A stretch of 64,000 nt of DNA from Liolophura sinensis (Eukaryota; Mollusca; Polyplacophora; Chitonida; Chitonidae): positions 13,189,717 to 13,253,716 of the forward strand of contig NC_088305.1 in NCBI RefSeq assembly GCF_032854445.1. Reading direction: 5' to 3'. Positions 51,001 through 63,000 of this stretch are shown here, one piece after another; position 1 is the stretch's first letter, and every line of letters starts with the position of its first letter. The notes beneath the pieces were generated by a model. That model saw only the letters and a program-made list of their open reading frames with translations, was not told the DNA's origin and ran no database searches. The translations under genes were made by a program, and so were the position numbers.

Positions 51001-54000
51001 CTGCTTACAATAATACCGACATTACCCGCGTGTAGTGTGAGGGTTTTACTTACTGTTTTACGGATGCACACTGCCTTAAAATTGCACAATTTTGAGATGT
51101 TGTTTCGTGTTTCAATGTCAAACTTTATCTTAATTGCAATTTATTAAAGTCATTTTTCACTAGAAATTTCTCAAATGGTTACATATTTGTCAAAAGTAAA
51201 ATGACGACAACATATGGGTATTTCTGAATGATAAGCTGGGAAGAATGAAATAGATTTCAGATCTATCCTGATGTTTACTTTCTAAATGCAAACTGTCTGT
51301 CTTGATATTCGTTTTGATTTAATGTCTCTTGAAATATGTTAAGCTGATGGTAATGCTATTGTACCTGGCGAGGGCTTCTTCCAGCTACACATTTACCTGA
51401 ACATGGCGTTAACCAAATGCAATAACAAACTGAATTCTAAGGAATTTGTAATGAGCTTTCAAGAGTTCAAGCCGAAGACTGAATACAAGACCTCACACCC
51501 AGTCAAGGGGCACAGAAACAGGGCTGACTTCATAACACTTTACGCAGATCACCACACATGGTTTGTCCCTTGGGAATTTTCCTTTAATTTCACCAAAAGT
51601 GGGTACATTTACCGAAACGTAATACAAGCAAACAGTACTTACGTATCAACATTCTAAACAATATCATGAGATTGCCTTTTTCTACAGACTGCCCATCATT
51701 CAATCAACTTCGTTTCCTTCGTGACTCCGGCCATTGCCATTCTATCCCTGCCAAAGTGGTGCTGTCCGTTCACTGATGAAGGTAAGGCTAACTCACTAAG
51801 GACCGTGTTTGTCCCTGTGGTTCGAGTCAATACTTTCAGAATTAGCTTGCTTAACCCCTACCAGGCATACATTTTCTCTTCAAATATATAGCACCCCCAG
51901 TCGCATTTAATCGTAACAAATGCCATACCTTTATCTTGATGTGTATTCTAATCTCACGTTAGTAACCGCCCTCGATATCGGAGAATCGAACAAAAACCAA
52001 TAACGCCACCGGCACTTTCCATCCTTCGTCCGCCCCCTATTAGGAAATTCCGGTCAGAGAATGTATGGTTTCAAGGATAATGGCGAGTGTAACATAAAGT
52101 TACCGATGGATTTAATGTTTTCAGTTGGCTCATTCTTCGTACAGAGTACAGTCACGACCTTAGCATGGGATTGCTTCCACATGAGATACCCTTCAAAACT
52201 TCTGTGTAGAATTTGTTACAGTTAGAGGCATTGCGCGCTGGAATTGCTTCGAGTCAACTTCAGCCTTGCATGTGTGATAAAATTAGTTACAAAACACAAC
52301 TACTGTCAAGAATAAGTATATATTCGTGCCGTGCATCTTTTGGCCAACAAAAAACAATTCAAATTTCTGTCTTTAAATCAATGTAATTTATCCTCAGTGC
52401 TCTAACGTGATCCTAAAATTCAGACAAACTGTTGTAATTTCTTCTGTAAACTGGTAGCGTATTTTTCTAGAATAAGGTAGGTGTCGTGAATGCGTGCGTA
52501 TTATGTTTGTCTTCCTATCCAACAAGGACAAAATTATCAGTGTTTCTATTGTTGCCTGAGACTACGTGGAAATAAATCATTTGTGATACCTTGTCTGCTT
52601 TCAACATTTGATAATTGTCATATCATTATACACTGATACCGAACCAACGAGTACCTGATCTACAGTGTATGACCTTGTGCTCAAAACTGCATGATAAATA
52701 CCTGCATAAAAAACTGCATGTTAAAATTTAACAATTTTAAATTCATACCTATGACCTTGTATTCCAATTGCTAGAAGAATGCTCTGACACTGGGCCACTT
52801 CAGTGCAGGAACACCACACACTTATACATCAGTCTGCACGTTAATCACAGTAGTAAACCAAGAATCCAAACCATAGTTCAGACTCCCAGAGATCCATTTC
52901 GTTAATAAAATTAGCATCACAATCTGTAAAAAAAAATGTATTCATTTATATGATTAATGTTTCAGGCCGTAATCAAAAATTCACTTATACGATGGCGGTC
53001 AGCATTATGTTGGAATGAAACCCACGACAATTCGTGGGTTAAACAGAAGAAAATAGTTACCTGAAAGTAGACGTAGTGGTCAGTTTCGAGTAATGTCGGA
53101 ATACATACTGTCAGGTGTAATGTCCCATACATCAAACCTACTAAATGTTGTTCGCAACACTTGAGGTATAGCCTATCGACACTGATTAATTATAAGTTTA
53201 GTCAAAAAAAGTGTTCTTTGAAATAAATTTTCTTCCACTATAAACGGTGCTAACTAAGCGTTTGACAACTAAATGTTAAATACATAACGTAATGTTTCTA
53301 TTTTGAGATAGATCGCTGTGGTATGAACGAGACGGACCTACCGACTGTGGGCAGTGAAGAACATCAGTACATGTGGCAGGCGAGAATCACTGAAGTAAGC
53401 ATGTGCAACTAAATTTATATTAGCAGTGGTAAATAATCATGTCCTTGACCTTGATAAAAAGTCAACTTACCTGTCTTCAAACATTAATTTAAAAGTTTAA
53501 CCCGCACAATTGTGTATTACGAGGCGTGAATAATTGAATTTATTTGAAAGAATTGTCTGCGGCCGTCATTTTATTCAATCAGGGATGGGTCACGTTCATG
53601 CAATCCACTCGTAAAGGGACGGCTGCTTATTTGTTTCACGCGGAAAATTTCACTGGCCTTTACAGTTCGGACCTGTCATAATTTTATTATACACTGATTC
53701 ATCAGGTCACTCGAAGTGTAGACATGTCAAAGCCTGCGTCTACTATAATTGAAGAGTACTCCAGCCGTTTGGACTTTTGAATTGACGTTCGCCATGTTTT
53801 CAGTTCAAGTTTCCAAGTCCCGGCATGGTACATGTTGGTTGTTTGAAAATTTCTTCCAACGGTGCCTTTCCTTGAGAATTTATACGAGTTTTTGGATTCA
53901 ACTGAAAGGGCACAGTAGGCAAAGGATTTCGTTGTCAAAATTTTATTTTTCAAATAGTACTTTGCCTTAAGTTCGAGCATTAAACATGGTGGACGTTAGT

Positions 54001-57000
54001 TGGCCTTTTTGATTCCAAATTCTCAACGACTGGTATGTTATTAAAAGATGTTTGTACGTTTTCACATCTTTTAACGCGAATATCTTGTGGAAAGTATAGC
54101 ACGGTTCGTTCGTTCACACCCTTTGAATTCGAGATCTAACGTCACTTCATTTGATCTCTCTAAAAAAAAGACCGTGTGAGCGAGCCGTTCTATTTTATTC
54201 GAGGAATCGATTCGCAACATTATATCGTGTGAATGCGGTTTTAAGCTGTATGATTGAAGTAGCCGACAGGGCCAATCAGGCCACAGGATATTGCTGATTT
54301 GGTTATGATTTAAAAGGAAAAGACCGAAGTAGTAAAAAATCGAAGTAGGTATCACTAAATAGGCCACATAAACTATGCATAAATATACTTTCATTTATTT
54401 TCTTTTAGATTTTTGTGACGAATTAAAGACGTTCACAGATTTAAATTCTAAGTTGGGCTTTATGGACTATACTTTTGGATCTCTGACGTCACAGGAAGCT
54501 TTTCCAGCTCTAATCACAACCCTGACTGTTAGAATAATGTATTTAGACATGAATACAAGATTACTGAAATAATGTTCTCAAGACTTCCTTGCTTCAGGAA
54601 AAAAAGGTGATGTGATGTCAGAGTTTCTAGATGCCGTCTGAATGGCTCATGAATCCCACCACATTATCGAAATATTTGAATGCCTTTCAACACTCTTAAA
54701 ATGTGAAGATATAAATGAAATTCTGTTAAACCTTAATTCGTATTTTAGCTTTCTTTCACCTGAAATCATGATAAGTAAGATGTGCCCAACAAGTGGGCTG
54801 TTGTTCTTTTTGATCATTTCATGAACCTAACCTTTGTAGAAGTCGCCAATTCTTGAGTATTCAGCGATAAAATCATTGGTAAGTCCAGGGATATAATTAT
54901 TGCCATATATAGACATAGGTATGCTATTGAAACATTTGATTTCTCCAAGTTCACCGCTGTATTTAGATATAACCGGGCTATTTACATTGTTGCACTTGTA
55001 ATTTGAATTGAGTGTGACCGTGGATTTTAACTGTATAATATAACTGAAAACGTACAGCAGAGTAAAACCAGAGCAGCAACGACAGTGGGATAGTTGGCAA
55101 ATGGTCACACATAACTGGTGAAATATGACTACAACATAGAGAGTAAAACCACGGCAGCGACGACAGTGTGATAGCTGGCAAATGGTCACATGTAACCGGT
55201 GAAATTCGGCCTCTTGTCAGTTTACCTCAGTCAGGGTTTTATTCTAACTGTTCATGTAAATACATACATGGTAGCAATTAACACGCCCCCTAGCACAATG
55301 GCTTAAGCAGAATTCGGTAAAAAAAAAAAGAGCAGGGATGTTAATTGCAATTTATTAGACGTCACTGGTTCAGAATTACTAAAAATTCGGTGATCTCATC
55401 ACAATTAACAGACACCTTATATCGCTGTTTCCTTGTGAATACCAATTCCCATCGTATCAGACGTTTGACATTGTGTTCGCAGATTCAAGGCGCTATAGTG
55501 GTTTCAGCTTTGTTCGAGGTTGTGGTTGGGTTCAGCGGCTTGATGGGCTTTCTCTCGCGCTTCATCGGACCGTTAGCTACAGTCCCTACCGTCAGCCTTA
55601 TTGGACTGTCCTTGTTCAAAGCTGCCTCCAATCAGGCCTCCGACTATTGGTGGGTGGCTGTTCTGTAAGTTGTTTAATTTCTTACAATTGCAACACAACT
55701 CATAACAGTATTCGCCTATGGTAGTCACGTTTACCTTTGGAGAAAAGCATTTTTTTTACAACAATAGGAAAATCCGAGTTCGAACTTCTTTGAAGGTAAA
55801 AGAATTCAGCTGTATCATGTCATCAATAATAGGGGTGTCATTTGTGCCTTATTATTATCGCTGTGAGACAGATCATGTGTAAATTAACGTCAACAAAATT
55901 TGCAAAAAAAAAATTGCATTTTACACGTGTTATGTTATAACGATTTTGTCGGCCTGTACGTCTGTCCGTATTCGTGTCCGGGCTAGAACAGTTTTCTGCG
56001 TAGAGTTTAAATTTTTGGTAGATACATACATACACAGATGACAGTGCGTCACGGCTCACATTTGTCCATTTCTGCAGTTGTCATGGTTACCAGATTGCCA
56101 TTTCCCAAGATATATATCATATAAAAAGATATGATTTCGTGTTCGGGGTATAACTCCAATAGTTTTCCACAAAGAATTTTCATTTTTGGCGGACACACAG
56201 ATAGCGATGTGTCTCGAATCACATTTGTCCATTTTTGCAGTTGTCATGGTAACTAGATAGCCATTTTCCTTATATATACTACATCAATAGAAATGATTTC
56301 GTATCCAGGCTACAAGTCCAACTTTTTTCAGCATAATGTTGGATTTGCACTTGCAATGAAGATTCCCCTCAGGGATTATACTCACAACAATGCTGCTGGT
56401 ACTCTTTTTATGCATTTCAAACAAATGCATTTGTTGGGACGTGTGCTGTGTTCACCTGGGGCCGGTTTCACGAAAGTATAGTAAATGGCATAAGTCGGGT
56501 ATTTTTTTACCTTACGAAGCCCTGCATAGAGTGTTTCTATGTAAAAAAATACTTGTCAAGCAAAACATAATTGTAGTATCATGGTCTTTCAGAGAAACAC
56601 ATTTGCTTTACCCCCCCCCCCTCCCCCCAACAAAGAAACAAATAACTCAGAGGTTTCGTGAAACCGGGACATGAACTCTTCTTGACAAGTAGTACGATAC
56701 AGTATGTTTTTGGACCTGTAGTGGTGAGAGTTCGATCTCAAAACTCGAACCAGTTTTCCCAGTATCTCCGTGGCTTATCTTTTCCTATACCAATATACAG
56801 GAAAGGTCAGGGATGTGGATTCGGCCGATTTGCCCCCTTGAAATTGTTTCCTGTAACTATATCTTGTTTTGGTCTTAATAGTACTTTACAACAAGAATGT
56901 GCCACTGCCAGCCCCCTTCTGGTTTAAGTACAAGAGAAGCGGGACTTCTGGTGGTATTCTTATTTCGTAACGCGTAAAGACTGAAAAATCACACCTTGTC

Positions 57001-60000
57001 TGTTTTTCCTTATCTTTCCTACGCATATTCTCTTGGACTCTTCCCCGACATTTTTTCTTGTACATGTACAAAAGTCAGTAGTCAGAATGATGGCTTTATA
57101 TCGCCAGTAGCATGGTGCAAAACCACTTTTCATTAATTGAAATTTCATTATCCTCAAAATTGTATTATCCTCAAAGAAAGCACCATCTCTATAGTTCTAC
57201 AAGCCGTTAAATTCACACACAAACACCGCAATGATTTATTCCAAAAGAAATATTAAAATTATCTCGATTTTTTTTTATAAAAAGAATTAGGTAAATCATC
57301 TACAAAAATAAGTGTTACTAAATGTTATCTCTGTTTAATGTATCTTAATCTGAACCAGTTCATTACAACGCAACCATCGCTGGCCAGAGGCTTGGTCGTT
57401 ACTTCATTGTACTGTCTTGAACTCAGGTTCTGCTGGGAATCTGCCTGTCCTGGTTGGTGTGTTACATCCTGACGGTAACCAATGCGCTCACCTCTGACCA
57501 AGAGGAATGGGGGTACCGGGCTAGGACAGACTCTGGGATATATGTGCTGAACAACGCCCCCTGGTTCAGGTTCCCTTATCCAGGTTAGTCTTTCCTTTTG
57601 TTTCAATCCGATATGAATTATAATTTCAATAATTCAATAACGGTTGAATTAGTTTTGCATTATTTCTGTAGAAACCTATTGTTGTCCGTCATTTGTCGAT
57701 TCTTAAAGCACAGAAAAATACACAGTACAGGTATATGTCTTTGACATGACAAACGTACATGGTAGTGCTCTCACCGATCTTAAGATTTATTTATTTATTT
57801 GATTGGTGTTTTACGCTGAACTCAAGAATATTTCACTTATACGAGGGCGGCCAGCATTATGGTGGGTGGAAACCGGTCACAGCCCGGGGAAAACCCAGGA
57901 CCATCCGCAGGTTGCTGACACATCGCGATCTTACGAGTAGCCCTTGAAAAAATGATGTATTGTCTATAAACACCTACTGTTTTCTGACTTTTGTTTCCCC
58001 TGAAAGTCATGGTCTACGCCATAAAACATACGCCGTAAAGCGGTCAGTCTGGGTGCAGTACATAATAACCTTCGATCAGGTTTCCATTGTCCGCAGAATC
58101 TATGCGTCAAGTCTGACATTCATGTACCACACGCAAACCATAAAAGGGCGTTCCAAATCGATAATTTCAAGACCCACTTTCAAAAGTTACCGAACAAACC
58201 ATTTCACCGAGGAAAATATAGTTCAACAAAGTGCTCTCGACGAGGATTATAATTGCTTACCTATCCTCTGTACCATATAATGTTGCCTCAGTTATGTTGT
58301 AACCATGATCCGTGGGATTTGTAAACACTTATCCCGTAAATTATTTTCAGGTAGAATATGAATATGGGTGTCTCAGCCGCGAATTGATTTCAACCGTTTA
58401 TGAAAGTGCCATGTTCATGAGGCCCCTTACGCCTACAAAAGCGTTATTGTCGGAGTGGCTAAGATTGCTGGTACTGGTTGGTTTCACAGGACAGAGGATT
58501 CTTGTAACTTCGGTGTCGTCCAATCAGGACACAAACCGTACATTATAAGTGAACTATTCTTGAGTATCCGGCGATACACCAATCAAAGAACTAATATGAT
58601 CTCGGCTGGGAGACAATTCTACACGTATAGGACTGTCTGTAGGCACGGCTTAGTATATAGCGTCAATGCTGGCTTTCAACTTAATTCTTCATAGGCCATT
58701 GTGCGAGGAGGCGTACAAGTTGTTACTATTTAAGCACTTACGTGAACGGATCGAATACATCTGAGGTGATTTCAGAAGACAGTGTATTGCACCATTTGCC
58801 AACTATGGCACTGTCATTGGTCTTCTGGGTTTATTCCGTACTGTTGTTTTCTACATCCAAAATTCAGTAACTTTTCTCTGAAACCTGGATTTGAGATTTA
58901 TTGATTGTTACCATTAGAATTGGAGAGAGGTTGTCCAAAGTAATATACCGTGTAGGGTAGGAAGAATGCTTGCTGAGCTCACAGTTTAGATGATAAGAAT
59001 TAAGTTATTAATTCGACAACCAACATCCCTTTGAGTGTTCTCTTTCAGACATGAAGACTGCTCATATTTCAGTTTATGGCTTTCCAGACTTTAAAGTGCC
59101 GCATTTTTTTAAATGGCAGGGCAGTGGGGTGCGCCTGTAGTGACTGCGGCTGGAGTGTTCGCTATGCTGGCCGGTGTACTCGCATCAATGGTAGAGTCCA
59201 TAGGAGATTACTACGCCTGTGCCCGGTTAAGCGGTGCTCCTCCACCACCCGATCACGCTCTTAACAGAGGTAAATGTATCTGACCTTGCACTCCATACAG
59301 AGGTATAAATTAAGAGATACATAAATCACAATGACCACGAGACCGCTTCGGTGGCGTAATGGCTAGAGCAACCACCTCGAAGTCTTGATAGTTGGGATCA
59401 AAACCGGGTCAGGACATACCAATAACTTTAAAAATGAAACTTGTTCCGGCATCGCTTAGTACTTAACTTTGAGAGGTTAGAGCTATGAAACAGGACTGCT
59501 TGGTGGTGTTGTCCGTATAACGTGAGAATACATACGTACACAAACCTAACAGCTCCTGTTCGCCATGTCGCTGAAAAACTGGAAATTATGACGTGAAAAC
59601 CAAAGCATACATGTCAAAACCAAAGCATACATGTCAAAACCAAAGCATACAGGCATACATTATACATACATACACAATGGTCACAACAAATATACGTCCT
59701 TGAATCAAAAAGACACTACACAATAGTATGTATCTGGGATAGAGATAACCGTAGGGATGGTCAGTCTGCGAGATGATTTCTGTCTAATCAGCTTCAAAAT
59801 GGATCCGTAGTTAATTACACATTAATGGACAGAACAACATATCATCAGAACATAACGTTGTTCTAAAGCTAAGGATGTACTTTTATGGCAATGACAAAAT
59901 GAAAATCAGCAACTTTTTTGCTGTACTTTTTTGACACATTGTATATGTTTAGTGCCTTTTTTGTACGCTTTAGCTTAGAGTTAACCTTTGAAAACAAATG

Positions 60001-63000
60001 CGCACAATGCAATAGCCTTATACAATGTTTTGATTTTCGCACTCTACCAGTAAATACAAAGTAACAAATCTTGAGTAATTTCCCCGTCACTTCTTTTTTT
60101 ACTACAGGGATCGGATTCGAGGGCATTGGTTGTGTTCTAGCGGGGGTTTGGGGTTCTGGGAACGGCACAACTACCCACAGCGCGAACATCAGAGCTATTG
60201 GAATCACCAAGGTAAAGGATCCTAACGACGAATCAGACATTCGTATACAAGCAGTCAACCAGAATGGACATCCCTTGTCATTAATCACAAAGCCAATTCC
60301 CAATGCGACGTTTACCATAAACCAACAAAGAACTAAGAAATTATATATAGTACGAAATTAGGACATAATCATGCAAAGAGAAGAAGTCAACAATTTTCAG
60401 AGATGCGGGAAAGACGCAAGGTGCGTTCTAGGCGAATGAATGAAATCAGTATTAAAATCATGTACCGTGCCAGTATGTAAGTTATTGATACCAAAACATG
60501 TATCTCACTTGCGCTTTGATCCCAACTGTTCCAAAGTGGCGATATTCAACGTGGCGATATCCAACGTGGCGACCTAATTTAACAAGATGAGTATACAGCC
60601 CCTAAGCCCGGGTCAAGCGGAATTAGATAATTATGAAGGTGACCTACCGGAATATATTGTGCTGACTTGTAAGACAGAAGCCTTCACATTAGTGTACGTT
60701 TCCTCCTTACACAGTTCACTGAGATGCCAATTCAGATATCCGGGTCAGTATTTGGTGATGTCGAGTTTTTAAAGGGGCAAACACTTCACATTTGACATGA
60801 ATTTTTGGTTATATGATCAACGTATAGCATTGGAATACATGATTTTAACAGTGTACACAAATTACTTACATAATTTTAATTAATTTTTCCACCTTTAGCG
60901 TTACTAATTACCATAAAATGTCCCTCACAAAATGGATACACATATTGTAGTCGTCTGAATTCCAAATATCTTTGCTCTATGTTTTAGAAATTTTTGCAAT
61001 TTTATCTTTAGTTTCACCGTGAAAGGTTGAACATAAAATCTGATTTCTAAAATCTATTTAAAAGTCAAAAGGTAAAAATCTAGCGATAACATCTGTTGCA
61101 AATGACAATAAGCTCTTTAATTATCCGCTTCACTATCGACTGTCACTCCAGAAAGTTGCAATAATCAGTCTTATGTTTGGTTTTCAAAATCTTGCTGACA
61201 AGTCCATCTGATAAAGATTAGATGTTGCTTTCTTTGCATAACATAGTTATTATATTAACGAAAACCTGTCACGTGACGCAAGTGACATGCTGTGACGGAG
61301 ATGACACTTAATAACAAAGAGGCAAAGTTTCAGTAGTTATTTGACCTGACTTTGATGCTTTGGAATGAAATGAAGAAGTAACAAAGACGGCGGTATGTAA
61401 TTCACTTACAGATGCATGCGTGGATCTTAAGTGTACATATACGTGAAAGGTCAACAAAAGAGGCATGGGTAATATATCGTTGTTATTATTAGAAATAACA
61501 TGTCAAATGAAAAGCTGTAGATGTGCTCTTTATAACCCGGTCAACAAATATGAGTTCAGGAGAGGAGTCAGAAAGAAGAAATTCCTTATGTTTTTTTGAG
61601 GGAGGGGCGGGAGGGGGGGTCAAAGGATGTCAAATGAGGTCATTTCTGAAGTGGTAAGAATTGTCACCGATTTACCGATGTTGTTCCAGTGTACTGCTGC
61701 AGTGTGTTTTAGCATTCCTGTAAAGTTTTCTTCCATCTGGGTGTGTAAACCCGCCTAGGGCACCGCTATTGTGAATCACAATACGTAGTTCATAAAATAC
61801 CGATCAAATGATGTTTTTTTTACAATAAAATGTTAGTGCTGTCCGTTCGCACTCTTTAGCTGTATACATGATACAAAATGGGCGCATTTCCAGTGATTCG
61901 ACCAGGCCATGATTTTAAAAAATGTTTGTTGCGGCTAAGGTGTTTTGAGTCGCTAAATTCGGGCCAACTCAATTCCCCCCCCCCCCCCCCCCCAGAAATG
62001 TGAGAATTTCTTTCTTCGGGAGACAAACATTGCCTAACACGAACTACTGCACTGTTCCGATTTACAAAAATTACGTTCGTTATTATAGGTTTGCTCTTAC
62101 TGGAGTCATCCATTACGTTACAGCACATTCTTCTTCACACCACGAATGTAGATCCCAAAAATCTAACAATGACATCGTTTAAAACATAATGTTTTGCAGC
62201 CGATAGTCACAGATCCGTTGGACTTACCATTTAATACCACTAGTCAGTGTGGCTCAGTACTGCTCGATACATCAGTGCATCGTTTGATCATTTGACCCAC
62301 ATTTGTGCGGCTATTACCTTGTAATCCCGCACTTGCACTGTACAATCACCAGACCACTTTAAAACCCCGGGTTCTAGGTTTTTAAGTTGTTATCTTTCGG
62401 AAGCCAAACTTTCTTCAAAAACTTTTTTTGAGATTTGATTAAGACATATATAGTTTAAAGAGGTATACCGAAGATTTTTTTTGTAAAAATCTGTTTCGCT
62501 GAAAATCAATATCAGATCAAATTTTCTCCATTTATCAAGTATAGAGCAAATTATTACTTTTCATTAAGTAACAGACTTGTACCTGCATAAGACTTGTATA
62601 CAGTGTTGTATATACATATATCTTCGTACGCAGCAAAGTATGTGTGTGCGTTTGTGTCGGTCTGTCTTAACAGACCAGCCATGATGTATCAATAGCTGTC
62701 ACCTCCATAATGGGAATTGTCATCTGCTTCACGCAAAAATGTGACGTAAAAGACCGTGACGCAGATTACAGAAAACTATGTTACTGGCTTGTGTGAGTCT
62801 GGTAGATGCCGTAGCAGACAGTACTGTTACGTCGTACTATAGAGGTCAACCTATTTTGTCACTTAACAGACGAATTTTGGAATCAACATGTAAATAATTT
62901 CATGCCTTTGGCCGTTCATACATGACAAAGAAATGTGAAAAAAGCTGCACCTGAAGTAAGAAGTATAAACTTTTATAACGTATAAAATATAATTGGTGTT

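Larger units (their letters stand above)
42346..53033 (+). repeat. Segmental duplication copy B (decaying SLC23 exons 2-4)
   Basis: Second copy of the 31870-39563 segment, starting at the shared sequence GGACATACGATCTACC and ending in the shared degenerate SINE. It is longer because of a 2,051-bp insertion at 47867-49917 and a different number of satellite units. Its exon 2 is open with only synonymous differences from copy A, but exons 3 and 4 are each frameshifted. It lies wholly within the intron that joins exon 4 (copy A) to exon 5 at 53312. Confidence 0.93.

Noticed and set aside
61975-61994. C-runs (also near 56612 and 63668) and G-run near 30980
   Set aside because: Simple homopolymers without further structure; their length may also be a sequencing artefact.
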